Of a stretch of 64,000 bases of DNA, positions 55,678 to 63,937 are shown in pieces (positions within the stretch are counted from its first letter, which is position 1; each line of letters starts with the position of its first letter). The translations under genes were made by a program, and so were the position numbers. The stretch is taken from positions 1,841,934 to 1,905,933 of the forward strand of contig NZ_CP133594.1 of assembly GCF_031312535.1 (NCBI RefSeq), written 5' to 3'. Under the pieces are notes generated by a model. The model did not search any database and had not been told where the DNA came from. It worked only from the letters and a program-made list of their open reading frames with translations. The DNA is from Methanolobus mangrovi. Its GTDB lineage: Archaea > Halobacteriota > Methanosarcinia > Methanosarcinales > Methanosarcinaceae.

Positions 55678-56153
55678 AACTACGGAACCTGAGTAATGAT
55701 GAGAACGCGGTGTCCATCACCATCGGATTCATACTTACCTTTTCAATCACAGTCCTCATGCTTGTGACAATACTCAGCTCATTCTATTCGCTCATGGACC
55801 AGGCAGAGCAAACGGTCATGCGTGATGAATTTGAGATACATGGAAATGATATTGCTGTACGTATTGCAAACATGGACACAATGGTCGGAAATGCAGCAAA
55901 TTCAGGATCAGAGGTCGATGAAATAAGGTACGAACTGTCCCTTCCGGACAGGATTGCAGGAAAACCATATTCTGTAGAGTTTGACAACAGTAGCAAAGAC
56001 ATTGTATTCGTATCCGAAGAAAGAGACAACACGATAGTAAAAGTACCATATTATGCAGAAAATACAGTAGTCCTTTCAACCACATTGTACAGCCAAAAGG
56101 GAGAGTTTATGATGACATACACACCCGGAACAAATGCCATAGAGATATCCTGA
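55674..56153 (+). CDS. Pilin-like protein A4 (fourth gene of cassette A)
   Basis: This 159-aa protein begins with the leader NDENAVSITIGF, resembling the AVS[P/x] start of archaeal pilins, and a hydrophobic helix (about 15-38). A highly conserved block shared with B4 follows (MDQAEQTVMRDEFEIHGND and RADEIA-type segments), then a beta-rich part with LPDRIAGK. The start overlaps the A3 stop as ATGA. B4 (60472) has the same overlap. Function unknown. Confidence 0.8.
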   Translation: MKLRNLSNDENAVSITIGFILTFSITVLMLVTILSSFYSLMDQAEQTVMRDEFEIHGNDIAVRIANMDTMVGNAANSGSEVDEIRYELSLPDRIAGKPYSVEFDNSSKDIVFVSEERDNTIVKVPYYAENTVVLSTTLYSQKGEFMMTYTPGTNAIEIS

Positions 56154-56169
56154 GAATACGGAAGGTCAC

Positions 56170-56952
56170 ATGAAAATTACAGGAAGAAAAAGGTTGTTCC
56201 ATTCCGATGATGCAGTATCGGAAGTTGTAGACTTCACAATAACACTCGGACTGATGCTACTGGCAATTAGCATCATAGGTATTGCAGGATATCCCATGAT
56301 CGAGCACATGAAAGAATCTGGACATGAGGAGAATATCCGGCAAAGTTTCGCAGTCCTTACCCCCAACATGAACAAAATAGTGTTTGGTAAAGCCCCCTCC
56401 CAATCTGTAGAATTAAAACTGCATGGCGGCCTGGTCTCTGTCACAGGTAACAGCTACATGAACGTCACAATGGACACATGGAATCAATCGAGTTCCTCAA
56501 ACGAAACGGTTTCTTTTGAAAGACAGCTGCGCATGATAGAAAATGAATACAAGGACGCATCCTTTGCTTATGAGAACACAGGAGCATGGGCTAAATACCC
56601 ACAGGGAAGGGCTGTAGCAGTGGAAAAACCTGTTTTTGCATATGATGACAGTTCATTGGTAATACCCATGGTTACAATCACAGGTACTAAAGGAATAGCA
56701 GGAGAAGGACTTATCCGTGTTGTATCAGATGGTGGTCAGCTTTCAGTTGAGATGTACGAAAATGTGTCAAGAGTGGAAATAGCAATCTCAAGTGATTACT
56801 ACGAAGCATGGGAAAAGTACCTGGATAATTCAATTGGAATGCAGATACTGGATGTTAATACGAGTTCCAGAACCGTACGTGCAGAAAAAGATTACAATCC
56901 AAATATAGACGTCTTCATTTCAACATCCCCTATGAGTGTGACCGTTGAGTAA
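56170..56952 (+). CDS. Pilin-like protein A5 (fifth gene of cassette A)
   Basis: This 260-aa protein has leader SDDAVSEVVDF followed by a membrane helix (about 25-45). The exported domain shares with A6 a Q[S/A]F.V...K(V/I)..G.(A/S)PSQ pattern (FGKAPSQSVELK here; LGESPSQTTS in A6) and a later GxWxKYPxG segment. So genes 5 and 6 descend from one ancestor. It carries GGAAGGT before the ATG. The paralog in cassette B is at 60965. Function unknown. Confidence 0.8.
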   Translation: MKITGRKRLFHSDDAVSEVVDFTITLGLMLLAISIIGIAGYPMIEHMKESGHEENIRQSFAVLTPNMNKIVFGKAPSQSVELKLHGGLVSVTGNSYMNVTMDTWNQSSSSNETVSFERQLRMIENEYKDASFAYENTGAWAKYPQGRAVAVEKPVFAYDDSSLVIPMVTITGTKGIAGEGLIRVVSDGGQLSVEMYENVSRVEIAISSDYYEAWEKYLDNSIGMQILDVNTSSRTVRAEKDYNPNIDVFISTSPMSVTVE

Positions 56953-56966
56953 AAAATGGTGATATA

Positions 56967-58439
56967 ATGAGTGCCTGTCTCTTGAAAAAGTTCATAGAAT
57001 CTGAAAAAGCCGTTTCACCCATAGTAGGAATGATAATAATACTTGCAATGACGATCACATCTGTCAGTGTGATTTTCCTTTATGGAGTTCCTACCATATA
57101 TGAAATGCAGGACATGGCAAATGCCCAGAAAGTGGAGCAAGCCTTCACAGTATTCGATTCAAGGACAAGCAAAGTCGCACTGGGAGAATCCCCTAGCCAG
57201 ACAACATCATTTTCCATGATGGATGGAGACATAATAGTAAAGGGAGATAACGCATCATATGAAGAAAGCCGGATAGTCATTATATCTGTGGATATTAACG
57301 CATCATGGTACGACGGTTTCAAACAGCAAAGATATAGATGGAAAGGATGGGAGGACTATGTCGGCAATGAAAGTATGAATGAGTTCAATGCTTCCATGGG
57401 AAGTATCGTCTACACCAATAATGACAGGATAATTGGGTATGAAGGAGGAGGAGTATGGTCCAAATACCCAAATGGTAAATCAGTAATGATATCTCCGCCG
57501 GAATTCCACTACAATGGTGAAACTTTGACACTTCCCATCATGAAGATAGAAGGAGATGCAGTATACAGTGGGAAATCTGATGTTAGGATTACAATAAGCT
57601 CCGATAATCTTCCCGCAGTATTGTATCCAAACCCTTCCTCAGATTCAAGAAGAACTAATCCACTTACATCCGATAAAGTAATGATCTACATTAAGAGTGA
57701 GTTCTACAATGCATGGGCAGATTATGCAAATTCACTTGCATATGCCAGCGCTGAAACAGATGATGCAAACCAGACAGCCATCGTTGAACTGGAAGTTATT
57801 CCTGCCATGGGAAAAGATACATTGAAAACAGCTTTCAAAATAGGTTCAGTTAATCAGGACAATTCTACACCAATGGGGAAATTCTCTTTTGATCTTGAAG
57901 CAAGGGCATCCCAAGGACTCAACCCCAGTAACTATCAAATCACTGCAACATCAGGAACAAGGACATTAACATACACACTTGCAAAGAAAGGTGGGAATGA
58001 TCAGCTCGAAATAGGCCTTATTTATGAAGATGTTGCTCCGGGCGGAGGAATTGAGACATGGGAAGGAGATGGTGAATTTGATGTAAGTGGCGCAAATGAA
58101 GAACAATCAGCTACTGTAGACCTACTTTCCACAACAATGACAATGAAGTATGATGCCAAGGATGGCGAAGAATTCTCATGGGGAAACAATACATCCATTA
58201 GTATCACACCTGATGTTGATTATAGCAATGATGCACCCGAATCCCTATTCATCTTGACGCAACATTACATGAAACTCCTAACAATGGAGGGATCAGTAGT
58301 CTTTAACCTCATACAGCCCGGAAATTCAGATCCTGTAGATTATGATGAATCCAGCCTCACATTATACTATGACGGTATGCCAGGAAGTATAACATATCTT
58401 CATGTCAGCAGAAATGACCTTACAGCTACTCTAAACTGA
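56967..58439 (+). CDS. Pilin-like protein A6 (sixth gene of cassette A)
   Basis: This 490-aa protein is the largest of the cassette. It has leader SEKAVSPIVGMIIILAMTITS, the classic archaeal pilin start (AVSPIVG) and a hydrophobic helix (about 17-38). A long exported region follows: first part paralogous to A5, then a C-terminal domain of about 200 residues that ends YLHVSRNDLTATLN. GGTGATATA precedes the ATG. Its paralog is B6 (61756). The size suggests a surface-exposed tip or adhesin-like subunit, which is inference. Confidence 0.8.
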   Translation: MSACLLKKFIESEKAVSPIVGMIIILAMTITSVSVIFLYGVPTIYEMQDMANAQKVEQAFTVFDSRTSKVALGESPSQTTSFSMMDGDIIVKGDNASYEESRIVIISVDINASWYDGFKQQRYRWKGWEDYVGNESMNEFNASMGSIVYTNNDRIIGYEGGGVWSKYPNGKSVMISPPEFHYNGETLTLPIMKIEGDAVYSGKSDVRITISSDNLPAVLYPNPSSDSRRTNPLTSDKVMIYIKSEFYNAWADYANSLAYASAETDDANQTAIVELEVIPAMGKDTLKTAFKIGSVNQDNSTPMGKFSFDLEARASQGLNPSNYQITATSGTRTLTYTLAKKGGNDQLEIGLIYEDVAPGGGIETWEGDGEFDVSGANEEQSATVDLLSTTMTMKYDAKDGEEFSWGNNTSISITPDVDYSNDAPESLFILTQHYMKLLTMEGSVVFNLIQPGNSDPVDYDESSLTLYYDGMPGSITYLHVSRNDLTATLN

Positions 58440-58473
58440 TGCGCAGAAAACACAATGTATTTACAATTATCCT

Positions 58474-58482
58474 TTTATATAA
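58474..58482 (+). promoter_or_regulatory. Promoter of the second pilin-like cassette
   Basis: TTTATATAA in a context almost identical to the first cassette's promoter (see 53684). A start near 58502 precedes GAGG (58502-58505) and the ATG at 58510. The 70 bp between the A6 stop and B1 hold nothing else. Confidence 0.6.
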
Positions 58483-58509
58483 TAACTAATGTATATATTG
58501 TGAGGAATT

Positions 58510-58986
58510 ATGATTGATACCCGTGGCCAGATGCACATAGATTACCTTATAGGCATCGCTATTTTCCTGACAAGTGTCATATTTGTTTTTTCATATACTA
58601 CAGGGCTTTTCACCCCTTTCCAGTCTAACTCGGATGAAGTGACGCTCATAGCCGATAGAATCTCAACAAACCTGATAGAGCAGAATATGAGTGCTGGAAA
58701 TCCCCGAACACCTAGTCTGCTCAATGGTACAAAAGTTAATGATTTCTTTTATCAATCAAGTACCAATTATGAAAGTACCATTGATTACTATGGAATGCGT
58801 AGTTCCTATTTACGGTATGACTTCAACATCACATTAGAGAACATCGCATCAAACTCACTCATTTATTCTTCTGGCAAACCGTTGCCAACACAGGGAAACA
58901 TAGGTCAGACTAAAAGAATAGTCATTGTCCGGAATGAAAATAACGGGAATGAAACCCAGAGAATTCTATCTGTGAGGGTGTGGTAA
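58510..58986 (+). CDS. Pilin-like protein B1 (first gene of cassette B)
   Basis: This 158-aa paralog of A1, with about half of the residues alike by eye, starts MIDTRGQMHIDYLI: Arg-Gly then Q-x-x-x-D, again a class III-like processing site, then a hydrophobic helix. SNSDEVTL, SSYLRYD, GQTKRIV and the VRVW end are kept, while the central part has diverged with new sequons. GAGG ribosome binding site before the ATG. Confidence 0.8.
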   Translation: MIDTRGQMHIDYLIGIAIFLTSVIFVFSYTTGLFTPFQSNSDEVTLIADRISTNLIEQNMSAGNPRTPSLLNGTKVNDFFYQSSTNYESTIDYYGMRSSYLRYDFNITLENIASNSLIYSSGKPLPTQGNIGQTKRIVIVRNENNGNETQRILSVRVW

Positions 58987-58987
58987 T

Positions 58988-59599
58988 ATGAACCCGAAAA
59001 TAACCACACAGGTATTTAAAACAGATTCATGCGCCCAATTACACACACTTGAAGCCTTAATGGCCCTCATAATAATAACGGGAATAATAATCTTCACAGT
59101 ACAGGCAACTTCACTTACTCCCCTTACATCCTCAACGGCAAATGCACACATAGAAGCACAGCTTCAGACCCTGGCACAGGATATGCTAACCGTGCTCGAC
59201 CACTCCCAATCAGGACATAATTCCAGTCTCAAAGAAGACATATTGAACTGGGATGGAGATGAGTATGCCTGGAATTCTACGGCATATCATTCAGAGCTAA
59301 ACAATACCCTTACGAGCAGTTCAACTGAAATACTAAAATCTGTGATCGTTCCCAAAGGTATAGCACATAATGTGGAATTTGCTGTGATCAATGATGCAGG
59401 AGCCGTAATGACCCTGCCTTACATCTACAATGGTGAACCCTCTGATAACGCTGTAACAGTATCCAGAAGGATATTGCTATCTAATTCAGACATATCAAAT
59501 TCTTCCCAATTCCAATCATATACAGGCATAGCAGATGCCGATACAAGTACGGATTTCTATAACCTCATTGACGTTAAAATGACTTTATGGAGAATGTAA
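58988..59599 (+). CDS. Pilin-like protein B2 (second gene of cassette B)
   Basis: This 203-aa paralog of A2 starts at ATG one base after the B1 stop, with GAGGGTG inside B1, the same junction as in cassette A. The leader contains CAQLHTLEAL, where a Cys precedes the Ala; the helix is at about 22-40. A 21-residue block around SSTANAHIEAQLQT is unchanged between A2 and B2, as are YIYNGEPSDNAV and the end DVKMTLWRM. Confidence 0.8.
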   Translation: MNPKITTQVFKTDSCAQLHTLEALMALIIITGIIIFTVQATSLTPLTSSTANAHIEAQLQTLAQDMLTVLDHSQSGHNSSLKEDILNWDGDEYAWNSTAYHSELNNTLTSSSTEILKSVIVPKGIAHNVEFAVINDAGAVMTLPYIYNGEPSDNAVTVSRRILLSNSDISNSSQFQSYTGIADADTSTDFYNLIDVKMTLWRM

Positions 59600-59614
59600 A
59601 AAGACGGTGCTAAC

Positions 59615-60475
59615 ATGAAAAGACTGAACGAATCCGGACAGATGATATTGATTGCCGGTTTTATAATCGGCATAGGCATCGTAGTCCTGACTGTCATGCT
59701 TAACAACATCGTCTATGCAAGCAATACAGCCTCAGAATCCAGTATTGAGACAAATGTCTTTGATTTTTCCAATGTTGTGCAGACAACTACAGAAGCTTAT
59801 GAAAAGGCTTACGCAGACTCAAATGGAGGAGTGGACAATGCAACATTTGATGCCTATATGGCGAAATATTCAGAGAAGATGATAGAGAGTTATTCGCTTT
59901 CAGGTTTTATATTCTCTCTTGACTCTGGTGTATTGCAGGATACCTATTTCACAGAAAATGGACTCGCAGACGGGAACGACAACTGGGTTGTTATTGAAAG
60001 AGTCAATTACACCGATTATTTCCTGCTATCCAGACTCAATGCATCAACTCTTGGAAATGAGTCAAACAAGTTTGTGATAGAAGTCAATAATCAGTCAGGC
60101 AGCACAATCTGGTCAGCCAGTCTTTTCAATTCAAGCGGGAATATCAATGTAACTGTCTACGACAGTAGCAATACACCACACTACAACAATGATAGTGCTA
60201 CTATCTATGACTTCAACGTCACCAGTAATCAACTGGAAGGAGGTTACTTCGAGTATTTCTTCAATAACCAGACTGCTGAGGAGACTTACAGCATCAAATT
60301 CATAAATGGTAGTCAGGCCATGGGCACTTTCCTGATATCAGGAGATCTTGTTAACTGGGACCCATTCTACATTGAAAGAGTAGAGGTCGTCAATAGCACC
60401 ATGAAACTGAACAAGAACGGCCATCTTGAGATCAATGTGACAATACCCATTACACTACCGAGGGGACACATATGA
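59615..60475 (+). CDS. Pilin-like protein B3 (third gene of cassette B)
   Basis: This 286-aa paralog of A3 begins MKRLNESGQMILIAGF, with S-G-Q at the processing point, closer to the canonical Gly than A3's A-Q, then a helix (about 10-32). YASNTASESSIE and the general exported pattern are shared with A3. GGTG before the ATG. It ends overlapping B4 (ATGA). Many Asn-x-Ser/Thr sites suggest heavy glycosylation. Confidence 0.8.
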   Translation: MKRLNESGQMILIAGFIIGIGIVVLTVMLNNIVYASNTASESSIETNVFDFSNVVQTTTEAYEKAYADSNGGVDNATFDAYMAKYSEKMIESYSLSGFIFSLDSGVLQDTYFTENGLADGNDNWVVIERVNYTDYFLLSRLNASTLGNESNKFVIEVNNQSGSTIWSASLFNSSGNINVTVYDSSNTPHYNNDSATIYDFNVTSNQLEGGYFEYFFNNQTAEETYSIKFINGSQAMGTFLISGDLVNWDPFYIERVEVVNSTMKLNKNGHLEINVTIPITLPRGHI

Positions 60476-60948
60476 TACAGCGATTCAAAGATGATGAAAG
60501 GGCCGTATCCATATCAGTGGGTTTCATATTGACCCTCTCAATAACTGTGATAACTATGATGGTTGTCATCAGCTCATTCTATACCATGATGGACAGGGCA
60601 GAACAAACCATAATGCGGGATGAGTTTGAGATACACGGTAACGATATGGCATTGCAGATATCCAATATTGACACTGCGGTGCAGATTACCAGAAATGCAG
60701 GTGGCGAAGTAGGTAGCTTTTTCTTTAAATTACCACTTCCGGATGAGATTGCAGGTCAGCAATACTCGATGGAGTTATCGAATCAGACCAATGAGATCAT
60801 ATTTGAATCCCATGGAAAAGAGGCAACACGGGTAAAAGTACCCTACAATGTACATGAAACTGAAGTCGCATCAGTAAAATTGTTCAGTGGCTCAGATGAG
60901 TTCATGTTGTACTACAATCCGGCCTCAAATATGATAGAAATATATTAA
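60472..60948 (+). CDS. Pilin-like protein B4 (fourth gene of cassette B)
   Basis: This 158-aa paralog of A4 has leader DDERAVSISVGF and a hydrophobic helix (about 16-39). It keeps the strongly conserved AEQTIMRDEFEIHGNDMA block and LPDEIAGQ. The A4/B4 pair looks the most conserved of the six by eye, suggesting a structural contact. The start overlaps the B3 stop as in cassette A. Confidence 0.8.
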   Translation: MIQRFKDDERAVSISVGFILTLSITVITMMVVISSFYTMMDRAEQTIMRDEFEIHGNDMALQISNIDTAVQITRNAGGEVGSFFFKLPLPDEIAGQQYSMELSNQTNEIIFESHGKEATRVKVPYNVHETEVASVKLFSGSDEFMLYYNPASNMIEIY

Positions 60949-60964
60949 AAACAGAGGGAGTTGC

Positions 60965-61735
60965 ATGAAAATGAATTTTACGAAATCGGATGATGCAGTA
61001 TCAGAAATGGTAGATTACAGCATCATTTTAAGTATTATACTTCTTGCAACCGGAATCATCGTAGTAGCTGGTGTGCCGATGTTAGAACATATACAGGAAA
61101 CCCAGCACACTGATAATATAAAGCAGAGTTTTCAGGTGCTTGCACCAAATGTGAATAAAGTTGTATTTGGAAATGCTCCTGCTCAATCAGTTGAACTGAA
61201 AATGTACGGTGGCTCGCTTTCTGTTACAAAGGATAATTACATCAATATAAGCATGCAGGTATGGAACAATTCAGCAGGCTCCCCTGAAACAGTATCTTTT
61301 GGAAGGCAGATGGGAAATATAGAGAATGATTTCCAGAATACTTTAATTTGTTATGAAAATAGTGGCGTATGGGCCAAATACGCATCCGGAGATTCTGTTA
61401 TGGTCGCTGAGCCACGTTTTACCTATGCAAATAATGTACTTGTGATACCCGATGCAAGTGTTTCAGGCAGCAGTTCGGTGTCTGGATCAGGACTTGTACG
61501 TGTGACCGCTGATGCAGGAAGAAGATCCATTGAAAGCTACCGGAATGTATCACAGGTCAATGTAACGGTAACAAGCGATTACTTTAAAGCATGGGAAAAG
61601 TTCCTGAACGAACGTCTGGAGATGTCAACTATAGATATTAACGAGACGACTCAAACTGTTTTAGCAGGTAAGAGTTATACCGAAAATATAGATGTATACA
61701 TCATCAAGGCAGCCATGGATGTAACTATCGATTAA
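60965..61735 (+). CDS. Pilin-like protein B5 (fifth gene of cassette B)
   Basis: This 256-aa paralog of A5 has leader SDDAVSEMVDY, a hydrophobic helix (about 18-40), the QSFQVLAPNVNKVVFGNAPAQS block and the later GVWAKYASGDS segment. A second ATG two codons on could be the start; GAGGGAG lies ahead of both. Its TAA overlaps an ATG of B6. Confidence 0.8.
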   Translation: MKMNFTKSDDAVSEMVDYSIILSIILLATGIIVVAGVPMLEHIQETQHTDNIKQSFQVLAPNVNKVVFGNAPAQSVELKMYGGSLSVTKDNYINISMQVWNNSAGSPETVSFGRQMGNIENDFQNTLICYENSGVWAKYASGDSVMVAEPRFTYANNVLVIPDASVSGSSSVSGSGLVRVTADAGRRSIESYRNVSQVNVTVTSDYFKAWEKFLNERLEMSTIDINETTQTVLAGKSYTENIDVYIIKAAMDVTID

Positions 61736-61755
61736 TGAACATGTGGAGTGAAAAA

Positions 61756-63219
61756 ATGGGAAAGAACCTGTCAGGGAATAAACTTGCTGTTTCATCGGTT
61801 GTAGGAATCGTAGTAATGCTGGCAATCACTCTCCTGTCAATAGGGATAATGATACTCTACACCATGCCTGCAATAGACAGCATGCAAGACATGGCTAAAG
61901 CCCAGAAGATTGAGCAGGCTTTTACGGTTTTTGACTCAAGAACAAGTAAGGCAGCCCTTGGAGAATCCCCTCTTCAGACAACTGAACTTTCCCTCATGGG
62001 CGGCAACATTGAAGTGATGGGGGACGATGATGCCTACAATGAAAGCCGGATAATGATCATAGGACTTTCATCAAACTCGACATGGTATAATGATTTTTAC
62101 CAGAATCGTAGCTATTGGAATGCATGGGCAGACTATGAGAATAAGACAGACTTTGCAGGATTTAACGCATCAATGGGAAAGATAGTATACACATACAATG
62201 ATCGCATAATTGCCTATGAGGGTGGAGGTGTCTGGTCCAGATATCCCACAGGCGGAACAATAATGATATCTCCTCCGGAGTTTCATTTCAATGGAGAAAC
62301 ATTGACACTTCCAATCATGCAGATAATAGGGAATACTTCCGTTGCAGGAACCACTGATGCATCAATCACCGTTGAATCCTCCAATGACCCTGAGATATTA
62401 TTCCCGAATACCAACCTCAACAGTATTTTTGTCAATCCTCTTGATCTTGACAAGATAATCATTTACATCCAGAGTGAGTTCTATGATGGATGGGCAGACT
62501 ATGCAGAAACCCTCATATCCACCACAGCAACTCTGGACCATGCGAACAGGACAGCTATACTGGACCTTGATACAGTGCCTGAAATGGGCACATTCCCACT
62601 AATCCAGCACTTTAAAATCCAACAACTGAACGAATCCAATCCAGAACCGATCTACAATTTCTCATTTTACATTGATGTAATAACACAAGATGCATCGAAT
62701 TTCAATTCTGTTGATATGACACTCAAAGCCACATCTGGAGGGAAATATCTGGAATACAATACCAAGAAGACCACTATCCAGTATATTATATACACTGATT
62801 CTGCGGTAAATCCCCCCGTTCAGGAGACCTGGGTGGATGCTGGCAGTGAATTTACAGAATATGAAGATCCTGACAGCAATAAACATTCAAACTGCACCTT
62901 TGACCTTCTTAATGAGACATATCTTATGAAATATGATGATGCTGATGGTGAGGAATACTCTTGGGACCTAACAAGCCCAACAACAATGATACCAAATGCA
63001 ACTATCGAAGAAGATGATCTGCAGTCCCTAAACAATATAACTCAGCACTACTTCAAACTCATGGCACAGGAAGGAACAATTGACTGTACCTGGGAACAGA
63101 GTACAAACAATAAAGTGGAGGAAATAGATTCCGAATACACCCTCATATACGACGGAGGAGGAGCACTCATTACCTTCCTTCACGTTACCACCAACGAACT
63201 TGAAGCAACAGTAGATTGA
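61756..63219 (+). CDS. Pilin-like protein B6 (sixth gene of cassette B)
   Basis: This 487-aa paralog of A6 starts at 61756 after GGAGTG; ATGs at 61735 and 61741 are upstream alternatives. The leader GNKLAVSSVVGIVVML has AVSS instead of AVSP. The first part matches A6 closely (FDSRTSKAALGESP, EGGGVWSRYPTGG, ISPPEFHFNGETLTLPIM), while the C-terminal 200 residues diverge more, ending FLHVTTNELEATVD. Last gene of cassette B; 80 bp later a cyclophilin gene begins. Confidence 0.8.
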   Translation: MGKNLSGNKLAVSSVVGIVVMLAITLLSIGIMILYTMPAIDSMQDMAKAQKIEQAFTVFDSRTSKAALGESPLQTTELSLMGGNIEVMGDDDAYNESRIMIIGLSSNSTWYNDFYQNRSYWNAWADYENKTDFAGFNASMGKIVYTYNDRIIAYEGGGVWSRYPTGGTIMISPPEFHFNGETLTLPIMQIIGNTSVAGTTDASITVESSNDPEILFPNTNLNSIFVNPLDLDKIIIYIQSEFYDGWADYAETLISTTATLDHANRTAILDLDTVPEMGTFPLIQHFKIQQLNESNPEPIYNFSFYIDVITQDASNFNSVDMTLKATSGGKYLEYNTKKTTIQYIIYTDSAVNPPVQETWVDAGSEFTEYEDPDSNKHSNCTFDLLNETYLMKYDDADGEEYSWDLTSPTTMIPNATIEEDDLQSLNNITQHYFKLMAQEGTIDCTWEQSTNNKVEEIDSEYTLIYDGGGALITFLHVTTNELEATVD

Positions 63220-63300
63220 GTGCTTTGATAAATCCTAATAGCCTTACAGAAACACTTAAATTAGGCACACTCATTAACCAATCTCATTAAGGTGAAACTC

Positions 63301-63732
63301 ATGAAGAAAGCAATCATCGAGACTGATAAAGGAAATATTGTTCTGGAACTGTTCGAAAAGGATGCACCAAAGACCGTGGCAAACTTTGAGAAACTCATCA
63401 AGGAAGGATTCTATGACGGACTTACTTTCCACAGAGTAATCCCAAACTTTGTCATCCAGGGTGGATGCCCAAAAGGCAACGGTACAGGCGGCCCAGGATA
63501 CACAATAAAGTGTGAGACAAGAAATAATCCACAGAAACACGGCACAGGTGCACTTTCAATGGCACATGCAGGAAAGGATACCGGCGGAAGCCAGTTCTTC
63601 ATCACACACTCACCACAGCCACACCTTGATGGCGTACACACTGTCTTCGGTAAGGTAATTGAAGGCATGGAAGTCGTCAACAAGATCAAAGCAAAAGATG
63701 TGATGAGAAAAGTCACTGTTGTTGAAGAATAA
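63301..63732 (+). CDS. Peptidyl-prolyl cis-trans isomerase, cyclophilin type
   Basis: This 143-aa cyclophilin has [27 protein letters not shown] and [22 protein letters not shown] with the active-site Arg, Gln, Phe and His of the family. There is no signal peptide, so it acts in the cytoplasm on proline peptide bonds. The ATG at 63301 follows GGTG (63291-63294); the GTG nine bases earlier lies inside that site. It has its own promoter region (AAACACTTAAATTAGG) after cassette B. Confidence 0.95.
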   Translation: MKKAIIETDKGNIVLELFEKDAPKTVANFEKLIKEGFYDGLTFHRVIPNFVIQGGCPKGNGTGGPGYTIKCETRNNPQKHGTGALSMAHAGKDTGGSQFFITHSPQPHLDGVHTVFGKVIEGMEVVNKIKAKDVMRKVTVVEE

Positions 63733-63937
63733 ACCAGTATTAACTTATTTTTGCAGCATCTTTGGTGCTGCTATTTTCTGTTTTTTAAGCATACCTTTTT
63801 AATGTCCTGAATTCTTTTTGTATTGCCTGCAGAAGATTCCGCAGGAATAATTCGGATATCTGCTAATCAGGAAAGATACTTATATCAAAAGGCTGAACAA
63901 TAGCGTTGTGTGCAGTTGAACATAACGGTTGAAGAGT

